64,000 bases of DNA. Source: Calliphora vicina. Lineage: Eukaryota > Arthropoda > Insecta > Diptera > Calliphoridae. Location of the stretch: the NCBI RefSeq assembly GCF_958450345.1, contig NC_088781.1, forward strand, positions 45,557,357 to 45,621,356. The letters are read 5' to 3'. Below are positions 33,175-44,593 of this stretch, in pieces. The position numbers and the translations under genes were made by a program. The notes beneath the pieces were generated by a model that saw nothing but the letters and a program-made list of their open reading frames with translations, was not told the origin of the DNA and made no database searches. Numbering within the stretch: the first letter of the stretch is position 1; the number at the start of each line of letters is the position of its first letter.

Positions 33175-34593
33175 TCTAAAACTCTAAACTTGTTCTTATT
33201 TAAATCCTTTATTTAAATTGATTAGTTTATTAAATAAGAAACAGTTTTTCTATTGAGATAATAAATTTTAAGCAAGTTTCAGCATTAAAGCCATATAAAA
33301 GTTTTTCTATTTTATCTTTTTATAAACTTTAATAAAATAAGTAACAAACATTTTTCTAGGTTCCTAAAAAAAGCCACAGTATTATCCATAAATAACCAGG
33401 ATATAAAATAAAGTTTAACTTAAACTGAATTAAGAAAACGTAGAAAATAGAAAACAATGGTCACGTTTCACAACAAAACAAAATAAAAGAACAAAAAATA
33501 AACAAGAAAATTATGATATTGACCTTAATAGAAATATTATTTTAAATCAAAAACCTTAAGTAAATAATACAGCCTGGATTTAAACAGAAAGAATAGGTAG
33601 ACACTTCTTTAACAACATAGTCTTTGTCTATATTGCAACATAAATACATATCTTTATAGATACTTACGACGGTACATTCCTTTTTATACCAACAGACATG
33701 AACTTGTTATAACACTTATGCTATTTTGCTACATATTTCGCACTAAGGACTAAGAATGTTTCCTGTTTCCAAACAAAATTGTAGTTTATCTGATGATGTT
33801 GATTTTTGAGGCAAAACATACCAATATGTGAAAGAGTAGTATTTGTAAAACAACATACAAATAGGCAAACACATTAATACTGGGTTTTAGGAATAACTAG
33901 CTAAGGTATGATATCAGTCAAATTTATAGCTTATTTTCAATTTAAAAAGAGTACAATATTTATGATTGCTTAAACAGTATTCCGGGGGAAAATTTGTATG
34001 GGAATTAGGTGAAACCATGGACCGATATTGTGGAAAATTTCAGCCAGCTAACTCCTTTAGTTTAGAACCTATCGTGTTTTCAACAGACAGATAGACGGAC
34101 GGATATAGCTAGATCGTCATAGAAATAATTTAAACACTAGTTTACCTGATTTCAGTCCTTATATATACTGCTAGTACTCAAACATATACCAAACAAAAAA
34201 TTACTATATTAAACTTGCACACATGTATAATACTAAATTTTTGCTAATAAAACCCAAAAAAAGAACAAAAGAAAACAATGTATGATTCTAGTTGTTCCTA
34301 AAGTGCCTAAATGGTCTAAATATTTGAACTTCAAGTAAAGCAAACTGCAAATGTTGTATAGAAAATCTAGAGAGAAAGGAATAATTAAGTCTACTAAAAT
34401 AGTATACTATTAAACACACTAAATGTGTCTCAATAGAGTGTGTTTATGGATGAATCATAAAAGGAATTCTTGCATAGATCATGGTGGAAATGTACAATAT
34501 GGAATGTGTTTCTATTACTCCATAGAATTCGTACATTAAAAAGAGTAATTTAAAATTTGTTACTCTTAATTGAACAGTTTCCTAATCTTTATT
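33175..34593. other. Spacer between S2 blocks
   Basis: Mostly single-copy-looking, AT-rich. Bases about 33980-34190 include GGGGGAAAATTTGTATGGG, TTTCAGCCAG, GACAGATAGACGGACGG and TCGTCATAG, a decayed GTCY element nearest to family B. No gene recognised. Confidence 0.5.
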
Positions 34594-35735
34594 AGACTCA
34601 GACAGAAAAATGGAGAATAAAGAGCAACTTTTTATATAGAAAAATTGTCTGAGTCAGAGCAAGTTTTTCTACAGAAAAGTTGTCTGAGTCAGAGCAACTT
34701 TTTCTATAGAAAAGTTTTCTGATTCAGAGCATGTTTTTCTACAGAAAAGTTGTCTGAGTCAGAGCATGTTTTTCTACAGAAAAGTTGTCTGAGTCAGAGC
34801 ATGTTTTTCTACAGAAAAGTTGTCTGAGTCAGAGCGTGTTTTTCTACAGAAAAGTTGTCTGAGTCAGAGCATGTTTTTCTACAGAAAAGTTGTCTGAGTC
34901 AGAGCATGTTTTTCTACAGAGAAGTTGTCTGAGTCAGAGCATGTTTTTCTACAGAAAAGTTGTCTGAGTCAGAGCAACTTTTTGTACAGAAAAGTTGTCT
35001 GAGTCAGAGCAACTTTTTGTACAGAAAAGTTGTCTGTTCACAGAGCAACTTTTTCTACAGAAAAGTTGTCTGTTCACAGATCAACTTTTTCTAGAGAAAT
35101 GTTGTCTGTTCACAGATCAACTTTTTCTAGAGAAATTTTGTCTGTTCACAGATCAACTTTTTCTAGAGAAATGTTGTCTGTTCACAGAGCAACTTTTTCT
35201 AGAGAAATGTTGTCTGTTCACAGAGCAACTTTTTCTATAGAAAAGTTGTCTGTTCACAGAGCAACTTTTTCTAAAGAAAAGTTATCTGTACACAGAGCAT
35301 TTTCTATAGAAAAAGTTGTCTGTGAACAGAGCAACTTTTTCTATAGAAAAGTTGTCTGTTCACAGAGCAACTTTTTTTAGAGAAAAGTTGTCTGTTCACA
35401 GAGCAACTTTTTCTAAAGAAAAGTTGTCAGTTCAGCAACTTTTTCTAAAGAAAAGTTGTCTGTCCACAGAGCAACTTTTTCTAAAGAAAAGTTTTCTGTT
35501 AACAGAGCAACTTTTTCTACAGAAAACTTGTCTGTCCACAGAGTAACTTTTTCTACAGAAAACTTGTCTGTCCACAGAGCAAATTTTTCTACAGAAAACT
35601 TGTCTGTCCACAAAGCAACTTTTTCTACAGAAAACTTGTCTGTCCAAAAGCAACTTTTTCTAAAGAAAAGTTGTCTGTCCACAGAGCACCTTTTTCTAAA
35701 GAAAAAAAGGAAAAGTTGTCTGTTCACAGATAACT
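34594..35735. repeat. 35/36-bp satellite S2, block b
   Basis: From 34640 to about 35010 the unit is 35 bp, with GAGTCAGAGCATGTTTTTCT replacing the GTTCACAGAGCAAC part. From 35010 on it is the 36-bp GTTCACAGAGCAAC form. The 35-bp form breaks the reading frame in every unit, while the 36-bp form keeps it, which argues that the frames in S2 are not selected. CTAGAGA, CTATAGA, CTACAGA and CTAAAGA centres alternate. Confidence 0.95.
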
Positions 35736-36815
35736 TATGGACCTAAATGTTGCCCATTCTATAAGTAACTAACTTAATTGCTTTAACAAATCAAATATTT
35801 ATGCAAGTTTTTTGCTTTAAAGTGGTTTATTTCCTTAATTTAATTGTTAACAAAATGTTGCTTTATTTTAATCTCAAATTTGTGCTCAAAATTTAATTGC
35901 TAAATGTTTAATTTTTTTTTGCTTAATTTCAAAAATTTCTCATTTCCCTTTCAGAACGCAAAACTGTTTTAGCACAAAATGCTCTTTATTGTGTTTAATT
36001 ATGAACTGTTTCCTAAAAAACAACCAACCAACATTTCGCATTTAATTTTTGTTTACTTTACATTAAAATTACCCAATAGATAAGTTGTTGTAAATAGTTT
36101 TGAATAAAAGATAGGAAATTTTTCAGACCTATTGGAGGATATAAAGAGTTTAAGTCAGATGTTTGAAATGAAAGTCTTAAGAAATTGTGGAAATGTTAAT
36201 GCTCTATTCAAGAATATAAAAGATTGTTAATAAAAATGCAGTTTTTCGAATATGTAGTCGATTTCTTAAGAACTATTGATTAATACTGCATATTAACAAG
36301 GGGTGCACAGTGGTCCGATTTAAAAAACAAGGATTTTTTGTGCTTGAAATTTCTAGAAATGGAAACCGATTTGACTGAACTTTGAAATTTTGTTTATTGG
36401 GTGCAGCTATTTTAAAAATGAAAAACCCAAATTACATTTTTCGCTTACATTTGGCGGACTCACAACAACAATAGAAAATTGGGAAAAAAAAACAGGGAAC
36501 AATTATGAATATTTTAGTTATTCAGTCATACATATTAACATACAGTTTTGCAAATACACATGTATGTAGACTTATTAAATACACGCATCTAACACAACAA
36601 CTAAATTTGGATAAATTTCCTTTTTGAAAAACAAATGATCAGTTTTTTTTTTGTTCGAGTTGATGCAAAAAGGAAATTAAAAGAATTTATTCATTATTTA
36701 TACAAAATCCTTAAAGTATTCGGATATAATCACAGTTATTCTTAATCTCACCATAAGTTTAACTATAGTAAGAATATTACTTGGATAAATTTCTTTTAAT
36801 ACAAATTTCTTTAAT
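35736..36815. other. Gene-free stretch
   Basis: AT-rich. GTGCACAGTGGTCCGATTTAAA at 36304 looks like a transposon end, but I found no partner end. No exon recognised. Confidence 0.45.
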
Positions 36816-37543
36816 AACAAGTAAGAGATCTATATATAGCTGTGCCGAATCTTATATACCCTTCACCAAATTATACTTCAAAATAAAAATTTTAAATATT
36901 TTTAGGTAAACAAAAAAAATTTATTTTTCCAAAGTATTTTTTTTCATTTTTTGGAAAAATTTTTTTCCAATTGTTATTTTAAATTTTATTTTTTGAATTT
37001 TAAAACATTTTTTTTTTTTAAATTTAAAAATTTTTTTTTTTAGTTTTTTAATTTTTTTTTTATGAAAAAAAAAAATTTGGGTTAAAAAATATTTTTTCTG
37101 ATTTTGACCCATTGTAGGTCCAACTTACTATAATCTTATATACGTCGTTGCAAAGGTCTTTGAAATATCTATCATTAGATATCAATATTGTCTATATTAA
37201 TGACTTAGTAATCCAGATATAGGTCAAAAATAGGTCAAAAGTCGAGGTTGTCCTGGTTTTTTCCTCATATCTCAACCATTTGTGGACCGATTTTGCTGAT
37301 TTTAAATAGTAAACATCTCGAAAGCATGTCCGACAGAATTATTGAAGATTTGGTTCCAGAATATATCTGGGGTCTTCAGAAAATTGATTTCAACAGACAG
37401 ACGGACATGGCTTAATCGACTCCGCTATCTATAAGGATCCAGAATATATATACTTTATAGGGTCGGAAAATTATATTGTGGAAATTACAAACGGAAGGAC
37501 AAACTTATATATACCCTTCTCACAAAGGGGAAGGGTATAAAAA
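36816..37543 (-). mobile_element. Family A GTCY element, near full length
   Basis: Starts AACAAGTAAGAGATC, has GCTGTGCCGAATC, a T-rich body, GACCCATTGTAGGTCCAAC, TTTGTGGACCGATTTTGCTG, the core GACAGACGGACATGG and ends GAAGGGTATAAAAAT. The first arm of the hairpin is damaged (TATATATAGCTGTGCCGAAT). It retains blocks missing from the copy at 10574. Confidence 0.85.
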
Positions 37544-37823
37544 TAGGTCAAAATCGAGGTTGTCATGGTTTTTACCTCATATCTCAGCAATTTGTGGACC
37601 GATTTTGCTGATTTTAAATAGGTAACTTCTCAAAAGCATGTCTGACAGAATTATTGAAGATTTGGATCCCGAAGATATCTGGGGTCTTCAGAAAATTGAT
37701 TTCAACAGACAGACGGACATGGCTTAATCGACTCAGCTATCTATAAGGATCCAGAATATATATACTTTATAGGGCCGGAAACAATATATATACCCATTGT
37801 CACGAAGGTGAAGGGTATAAAAA
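37544..37823 (-). repeat. Tandem duplicate of the right half of the family A element
   Basis: Repeats 37214-37543 from AGGTCAAAATCGAGGTTGTC through TTTGTGGACCGATTTTGC, GACAGACGGACATGGC and CCAGAATATATATACTTTATAGGG to GAAGGGTATAAAAATC. The unit joins directly to the first copy without a new head, so it arose by local duplication. Confidence 0.8.
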
Positions 37824-40659
37824 TCAAGGATTTAATTATTTATCATATCTGCTTTAAAACTCTCAGTATAATAAACAATATTTTCAACACTGCTGCCAAG
37901 CTTGTACTTGCATGTTGCATTGGTTGTCTTTCCGTTTACTGAATTTAGTTGGAAATTTTCTATTTTTTTGTTGTTGTCCACCAACTCGTTTGTTGCCTGG
38001 TGGTTTTCCGTTTTCAGCACCAACTTCAAATGTGTTACATAGTTTTTTTTTCCCATACAACTGCCACATTTCTGTGGCCTTTTACTTAAGAGTAATGGTC
38101 ATAATACTCATTACATGAGTACAATGTGTATTACTCCGTAACACACTAGAATTTCCAAAAAATATTTTTGCTGGAGAGAAAAAAATTCCAAAAAACCAGT
38201 AAAATTTTAAACTCATAGTTTAACATACTGACATGCATAATGAAAGCAGTTGTTTGAGTACAAACAAGCTGTGGTGGCCGGCATCCTTTTGTTGCAGTTT
38301 AGCAACAGTTGCTTGTTGTTTTTGTGCCCACGACAAACATGTTTATGTGTGGCATAAAAATAAACAGGACTAATTATGTTGGAGAGTTTTGTTTTTGAGG
38401 GGTTTATCTACATACAATCAAACAGTTCAAATATGTTTTTACATTTGATTTGAATTTCAATTGGGCTTTGGTAAGAATGAGGATTCGATTGCTGGTCATT
38501 TAGATAAGTATGAGGGGTAGGAAATTGTGTTTTGAAATGAGGTTTTGTTGAAGCTGGAGTATAATTACTTTTTTTGAGCATGACGATTTGTTTAATACAA
38601 AATTTAGTATGTCTTTGGGGAAGTGAAGCTTTCCAAATATTGTGTGTAGACAAGAAAAATTTAAAAAAAAAATGAGCCACAGTAAGGCGAAATTGACTGC
38701 ATCGGTTGGTTTGTTTGTATATATGTATATACGAGTTGAGAATCGAATAGACTCATGCTAATATTTAATAAATAAGGTCTTATATATCTGATTATAATTT
38801 TGCCATTACTAAACTACTTCTTAGTAATGCAAATGGTATGTTATAATCATCATAAAGTATGAATATTGTTACGTTTTTACCTTTTAAATACGGTGGTTTA
38901 TTTCCATATAACAATTTTATATTTTTCTGTAAGGTATCTTTACGGAGAACATTTTGGTATAAAAAACATGTAAAATTTTTAAAATATGTCGCCCCTACGC
39001 CCTTCGGAATTTTACCTATTTTTTATCAAAAATTCAAATTTGTACCACATGTTCTAAAATCCCAAAGCTGGCATCAAAAAATAAAAAGCAGCTTTGGTAT
39101 CCTTGATGTGTTCTCTATTTATCGTCAAAGTATTTTCCCAGCCCCGAAGGAAATGTGGACCCTATAGGCAAAATTGTACAAAATTCCATTTTTGGGATTT
39201 TCACTCCAATTTTTAGGAATTGCGGGATTCCCTTTGACCTTTTGACATGTTTTTTTTACACCTTGTTATTTAGAATGACAAACTTAAAAAGCGTTGAAAA
39301 TTTCATTGAGTTTCGTTAATAAATAAAGATTTTATTACATATTACATATTCATTGAGTTTCAAAAACTAAAATTTATATCAAAATTTTAATACGATTGCA
39401 AATATTAGGAACAATTTGATCTACATTTATTCCGATCTATATTTTTTTGGTTTAGAAAAGTTAATTTTTGGTCTTACAAAAACAATTTCAAGTCATTATC
39501 TCAATTAGATTCAAAAATATGCCACTTTTTCATACTAAAATTTTTTTATAAATTTTCTTAATATTTTATTCAACACAAGTCATTGGTTCTGATTCAGACA
39601 CATTAAGAAAATTTATAAAAATTTTTTAGTATTTTTGAAGGACAGAATTTTAAAGTAGTGACCTTGAATATTTTTAATTTTTATCAAACAAAAGTGTTAT
39701 CATCGTATGGGTTAATATTATAGTCTACTTAATCCTCAAATGCATCATGCAACTTTTTGTTTTGTTTTTCTAAAATCACTATAATTTCTTTTATATTTTC
39801 CACTAATACGAGTCATAAATTTTAACTAAAAAGTAATTTAAACTCTGGAAATATTGTTTTGTTTCCCCCAATTTTTAGCTAAACTTATAAATACCACAAT
39901 ACTTTTGCTTAAATGTATCTTATTGATACACAAGTAGTTGTACAAATACAACGGTAAATATGATCCTGTGGGAAATTTTACAGGATCTGCTGTCTGTTCC
40001 CACTACTTTCATATAAAAAGAAAACCTAAAATCCTTCATAAATTTGGACTAAAGTAAGCCAGACAAAGTCAATGAATGATGGGAAAAGTTTCAGATCCAA
40101 AAGATCCCTTGAGAATATATGGAGTAAAATAAGGGATCCTGAGTAATTAGAAATCAAAGTTCCAGAGAACTAATATTCGAAAAAGCACAAATCTTTTGAT
40201 CCATATCATAGAACATTTTGGGATTAGATTCCTAATGAATTATCTTATTAGGAGGAGTTGGAAAAGTCACTTGGTACTTGAAATTTCCAACTGGGAATGA
40301 TTGTAATTTGAATTGTACTCCATTTATTTTATTCCTTATTGTAACTTAGTAAGTTTTTCACCTGTTTATCGAATAAATTTTCATGAACTAAAAAGCAGAT
40401 TGTCAATAATAAACGTGCTCTAAGAGCTAAAGCAACTTTTAGCTTGAATCTGAAACTATTTTTGAAACTATATATAAAACAAAACAGAAGGGAGAAATGT
40501 TTATTATCATCCAATTTTCCAAATGAAATTATATTCAAAATCAAAGAATTTTTCTGTTTGTTCTAGTTCTTAAGTAATACAAATTGAGATGCATAAAATG
40601 CATGAGATTATCACACTTCACATCAGCAGTTGTGATTACAAAATGACAGTTAGTGACAA
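37824..40659. other. Gene-free stretch of 2.8 kb
   Basis: No repeat family found. The minus strand of 37832-38069 has two overlapping frames (74 and 61 codons) with fairly ordinary amino-acid composition. Neither shows a domain, and two frames cannot both be coding, so I do not call a gene. 38990-39240 contains a short GC-richer stretch without a recognised function. Confidence 0.45.
39532..39632. repeat. 31-bp inverted repeat (hairpin)
   Basis: ATACTAAAATTTTTTTATAA + ATTTTCTTAAT at 39532-39562 is mirrored at 39602-39632 with two or so mismatches, around a ~40-base spacer. It is AT-only, so chance folding is possible, but the length is unusual. Confidence 0.6.
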
Positions 40660-40920
40660 TACTTTAAGTAACTACTTTCTAGAGAGCAGTACAATAAATT
40701 TTTAAAGTGACTACAGTCTAGATTACTAAAGGTACGGTCACACATGTCAAATATTTTTTTTAGCAAAAATTTGTTTGACGTTGTTCGAATATTCCTTGGC
40801 TACGCCAACGGAGGACTTGTCAAATAAGCCAAATAAATATAAAGTGGAGGATATTAGTGAGAATTACTGTATAAAAGGAATACATTGACTACTCGGGATG
40901 TATAAAGTAACTAAATCATA
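40660..40920 (-). repeat. Dispersed repeat family H, copy 3
   Basis: In reverse complement it reads TTACTTTATACATCCC, GTAGTCAATGTATTCCTTTTATA, then (after other sequence) TAATCTAGACTGTAGTCACTTTAAA. It lacks the 211-bp MITE present in the copy at 7058 and so keeps the empty target site. It does contain one end of that MITE family elsewhere (GGTACGGTCACACATG at about 40731). Confidence 0.65.
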
Positions 40921-41351
40921 TTTAAACATTAATGCCATAAAATTATGTTATTAATAAATCCAATTTGATGGATATGAAACATATTTTTCTCAGTTTTATT
41001 TAAATTTAAAGTGTTCCTCCTCTATAAAAAACACCCTTTATAGTAAAATAACAATAAAAATGTTAGATCTAGTTCTGTGTAACGCTAATGTGATTATAAA
41101 TGAACCGGGAATATAGAATTTGGGAAACGACAAAAATGTATTTGAACCAAATGAATATAAATTTCTCAATTGCTTCTAAGAACTAGATTCATGCGAGATA
41201 ATTTTAAACAAAAATCACTGATGAGATAACTAATTCAAAAAGCTTCTCTCGAAAAGTTTCCATTAGGAACTGGTTTTAGAAATGATCCAAATGATGAGTG
41301 CTAGCTTCGTAAAGCTTCTCTCATCATAAATTTCAATGGTAAAAAAACTGT
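40921..41351. other. Short non-coding spacer
   Basis: No feature recognised. Confidence 0.4.
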
Positions 41352-41888
41352 TTTACTGAATTTGATTGTGGCCGTACAAGCACGGAAAAAGAGAGCATTC
41401 CGGAAGCCCAGTTGAGGTCTCTACACCGGAAAAATTTAAAAAAAAAATCACGATATGGATTTGGCCGATTAGAGATTGAAAGTGCGAGAGATTGTGGAAA
41501 CCATAGGCATCTCACATGGCTCAGTGGTTTCAATTTTGAATGATCTGTTGGGTATGAGAACACTTTCCGTCAGGGTACACACATGATTAGTTTCCACTGT
41601 AAAAATCCATGAATTATGCTACGAAATGCTGCCTCTTCCACCCTATTCAGAGAATTTAGCACCGACTGATTCTTTCTTGTTTCCAAACCTAAAGAAATGT
41701 CTCGGCGGAAAGAGATTTGACTTCAACGTTGTGATTATCTCACATGACCTCGATAAATCTTACTTTTTTGAAAGGATAAAAAATTGGAGAAACGTTGGAC
41801 CAAGTAGTAAATAGTGCTCAAAGGAAACTACGTTGAAAAATAAAAAAAAAATTTATTTAAAAACCAAGGCACGGACTTTTTGAATGAC
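41352..41888 (+). pseudogene. Mariner (type 2, irritans-like) with central deletion
   Basis: N-terminal part: TEFDCGRTSTEKEHSG, PVEVSTPEK, then after a one-base frame slip LKVREIVETIGISHGSVVS and LNDLLGMR. C-terminal part: IHELCYEMLPLPPYSENLAP, TDSFLFPNLKKCLGGKRF and DLDKSYFFERI. The join near 41585-41600 removes the middle, including the first two catalytic acidic residues; the third (in APTD) remains. 41863-41888 (GCACGGACTTTTTGAATGAC) resembles a mariner terminal repeat. Different lineage from the fragments at 2194, 29980 and 54060. Confidence 0.8.
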
Positions 41889-41975
41889 ATCGTTTTGAAT
41901 CAATTTCCGACAATGATAACATTCGGAAAATTGGAAACCAATGAAAAGCAAAAAATGTCCAATAAATTTAATGTG

Positions 41976-42385
41976 AACAAGTAAGAGTGCTATTTTCTTT
42001 AAGATAAATTTGGGAAAAAACTTTTACCCCCAGTAACACGAAGTCTGGTTATGTTTTAATTAATAGTTATACTGAAAGTTTTCATACAAAAATAATTTTA
42101 ACCGACTGTATAACTATTAGTTAAGGCCTAACCAGACATCGTGTTAATGGGGGTTAGTTAAAAAAAATTTTTGTTGAAAAAATTTGTTGGTTAAAAATTT
42201 TTTTTAAAAAAGTATGTCAAACTAATTTTTGGATTTTTGGATGAATAAAAAAATTTGGTAAAAAATCGAGGTGTCGCGATTTGTTGTTTATATCTTATTT
42301 ATCAATCATGTATGAAAGTTATTTTGGGGCTTCGGAAAGACGGACATGGAAAATTGGAATTTGCTTCTATAAAATATTATCACTC
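41976..42385 (-). mobile_element. Degenerate family A element split by MITE G
   Basis: AACAAGTAAGAGTGCTAT at 41976 is the family A end. After the MITE at 42025-42156, a T-rich body with GGTTAAAAATTTTTTT, AAAATCGAGGTGTCG and GGCTTCGGAAAGACGGACATGG follows to about 42370. The hairpin is gone and the core is reduced. Confidence 0.6.
42025..42156. mobile_element. Foldback MITE family G, copy 2
   Basis: TACCCCCAGTAACACGAAGT at the left pairs with a right end containing CATCGTGTTAATGGGGGTTA. Inner arms ATTAATAGTTATACTG and ACTGTATAACTATTAGTTAA pair as well. 132 bp with TA at both borders, as for Tc1/mariner-type MITEs. Confidence 0.85.
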
Positions 42386-42518
42386 TAACCCCCAGTAACA
42401 CGAAGTCTGGTTATGTGTTAACTAATAGCTATACTGACAGTATTCATACAAAAATAATTTTAAACGAATGTATAACTGTTAGTTAACGCTTAACCAGGTT
42501 TCGTATTAATGGGGGTTA
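42386..42518. mobile_element. Foldback MITE family G, copy 3
   Basis: TAACCCCCAGTAACACGAAG to GTATTAATGGGGGTTA, 133 bp, very similar to copy 2 only 230 bp away (inner GGTTATGTGTTAACTAATAG). The high similarity suggests recent insertion or local copying. Confidence 0.85.
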
Positions 42519-43070
42519 AGAGCTAAAATTGACTTTATAAAATTATATGCTCAAAAGAACTAAACATTAACGTTCTAAAGAGCTAAAAATTTTCTTTGGA
42601 AAAATTAACGCTCTAAAGAGCTTTTGAATATTGTACCTCTAGAGAGCTAAACATCTCCGTAGCAAAATTGTCGCTAAAAATTCTTTTTGGAAAATTATTT
42701 CTCTAAAAGGATTTATTTAAATTAAGATTTCCAAAAGAATTTATCACGCTCTCGAGAAACTTAAAATTTCCTATACAAATTTATACCACTCTAGAGGGCT
42801 TAAACTTTTTTATACAAAATTATCACACTCTCGAGAGCAAAAAATTTCCTATAGAAATTTATCACTTTCTTGTTTGATAAAAATATCATATACAAATTTA
42901 TACCTCTCTAGAGGGAAAAAAATTTCCTAAAGAAATATATTCAGAGTAAAAAATTTCCTATAGAATTTTATCGCTATTTATCACTCCCTCGAGAAAAAAA
43001 TGCTCTCTCGAGAGCTTAAAACTTCCTATAAAAATTTATAGACCTCTAAAACAGAGGTTCGCAAAAATAA
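42519..43070. repeat. CTCGAG-centred minisatellite (S4), block a
   Basis: Degenerate units of roughly 50-60 bp, each with a CTCTCGAGAGC or CTCTAGAGGGC palindrome, AAAATTTCCTATAGAAATTT and TATCAC. About ten units can be followed. Early units (GCTCTAAAGAGC, CTCTAGAGAGC) are the most diverged. Confidence 0.8.
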
Positions 43071-43289
43071 ATCCTCTCACCAATACACTTACTCTCACTA
43101 ACACATTCAATTCTTTATTTTATTCAGTGCACCTACAAACACACAAATACAAAAACTGAAAAAATAAAGAAAAAGTCATACACCAGTGCTCATGCGTATT
43201 CCTAGTTGTCTCGTTGAGTGGACAACGACTACTAAAATGTAAGAGCATAAGAATACGTGTGATTTTATTTTCCACAATTGTGGTATGGG
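43071..43289. other. Non-satellite insert in S4, left part
   Basis: Unrelated to S4. It contains CTCTCACCAATACACTTACTCTCACTAACACATTC and ends in the target site of the hAT MITE. With 43619-43785 it forms one segment of about 390 bp once the MITE is removed. No coding capacity recognised. Confidence 0.5.
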
Positions 43290-43618
43290 CAGCGTTACCA
43301 TATGTCAAGTTTTCCCTTTTTTTGCAAGGTTTTTGAGATGCAAAAAGTTTTATTTTTTAAAAAAAAAGTTTTTTGGAAAATTGTAAATTTATGATATCAA
43401 TAAGTTGAACCGTTTATTTTAAAATGATGTTCCCAAATTCATTTACTAAATATGTTAATTCATTTATTTAGGAGCTGAAATTATCTCAGTCTAATTATAT
43501 GTACGAATTGGGTTTTATAATTTTAGTATGTATGTAGTTAAAAAAAGTTTTTTTTGTTGAAAAAAAGTTTTTTTTTTAGAAATAAAAAGTTTTCTTCAAA
43601 AAATTTATGGCAACACTG
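43290..43618. mobile_element. 329-bp hAT MITE with 8-bp target duplication
   Basis: Left end CAGCGTTACCATA, right end TATGGCAACACTG (13 bp inverted, two mismatches). Exact duplication GGTATGGG at 43282-43289 and 43619-43626. The interior is A/T rich with repeated AAAAAAGTTTTTTTT. The CAGYG start and 8-bp duplication identify hAT. Confidence 0.9.
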
Positions 43619-43626
43619 GGTATGGG

Positions 43627-43889
43627 CTGCGCATTACTGCTCTAAAACCAAAACGCATAGAACGGAAGGAGAGAGGAAAAAATTACTCTTTTTTCACACA
43701 TACGGTGATACAAAAACAAAATACATGCAATACATTCTCATGAATTAGGTTTTTGGCTCTCAGTTACCTATCTAGTTGTTGTACATGGCTAAAACTTTTC
43801 TATACAAATTTATAGCTTTCTAGAAGGCTAAAAATTTCCTAAAAAATTTCAGCCAAAAATTTCATATAGAATTTTATTGGTATCTCGAG
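43627..43889. repeat. Remaining insert sequence, then S4 block b
   Basis: 43627-43785 ends with GGCTCTCAGTTACCTATCTAGTTGT, shared with 11230-11262. From 43786 the S4 units resume (GGCTAAAACTTTTCTATACAAATTTATAGC), up to ATCTCGAG, which is the target of the next hAT element. Confidence 0.7.
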
Positions 43890-44381
43890 CAGAGTATGAA
43901 AATAAACAAAACATTTCGCAAACGTTTGCAAAATGTACAAAACAAATCAAAATTTTTATATTGTATTGTACATGAGCAAAAACAAAACAAGAAGAGAGAA
44001 AACGAAACGATTAGCTTTTCACTCATCTTCATTATTTAATTTACCGTTACAATCGTACATTTGAGTACAAAACAGATAGAGAAACGTATTTTTTATTTGT
44101 TTTGTTTTTTATTGTACTGTGTTCTCTATTATAAAGAGTAAATCAATTACCAAACGTTTGTTAAACGTTTTTTATCAGAATGTTTCAATATTGTTCTTAC
44201 TCTTTTATTTTCTAGCTGCGTACGTTTATATTAATGTACAGTTTGCGCTCATGAGCAAAAACAATACAAAACAAAATGGGACAATCATTCTCATTGTTTA
44301 TGTTTGGTTTTTGTTTTATTCACTGCAAAGAACAAAACAAGACGATAGCAAACGTTTCGATTTGTTTATTTCCGTACTCTG
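43890..44381. mobile_element. 492-bp hAT MITE inserted in S4
   Basis: Ends CAGAGTATGAAAATAAACAA and, reversed, CAGAGTACGGAAATAAACAA. Exact 8-bp duplication ATCTCGAG at 43882-43889 and 44382-44389, taken from the satellite palindrome. Subterminal regions repeat AACGTTT (GCAAACGTTTGC, CCAAACGTTTG, GCAAACGTTTCG) and TGAGCAAAAACAA, which may be binding sites. No transposase. The frame at 44119-44382 has no motif. Confidence 0.92.
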
Positions 44382-44593
44382 ATCTCGAGAGCTAAAAATT
44401 TCCTACAGAAATGTATCGCTTAAATGAGCCTAAACACAATCTAAGATCAAATAAACATTGTTTTTTTTCGTCAAATATTTGATCAAAATAAAATCTTTTT
44501 ATAAAGTACGTTTTTGAAGTAATATTTTTTTTTAAAGTATAATTTTAGAAAAATATAATCAAAAGGTACAAAATAGTACTTTCAAAATGATTG
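44382..44593. repeat. End of S4 and start of a second AGTACT-like tract
   Basis: S4 ends with GAGAGCTAAAAATTTCC up to about 44430. From 44500 the sequence has AAAGTACGTTTTTG, AGGTACAAAATAGTACTTTC and so resembles S3. Confidence 0.6.

Noticed and set aside
36304..36330. CACAGTGGTCCGATTT as a transposon end
   Set aside because: No inverted partner or target duplication found within several kb.
37832..38069. Two overlapping minus-strand frames (74 and 61 codons)
   Set aside because: Composition is fairly ordinary but the two frames conflict, no domain is visible and no splice sites are convincing.
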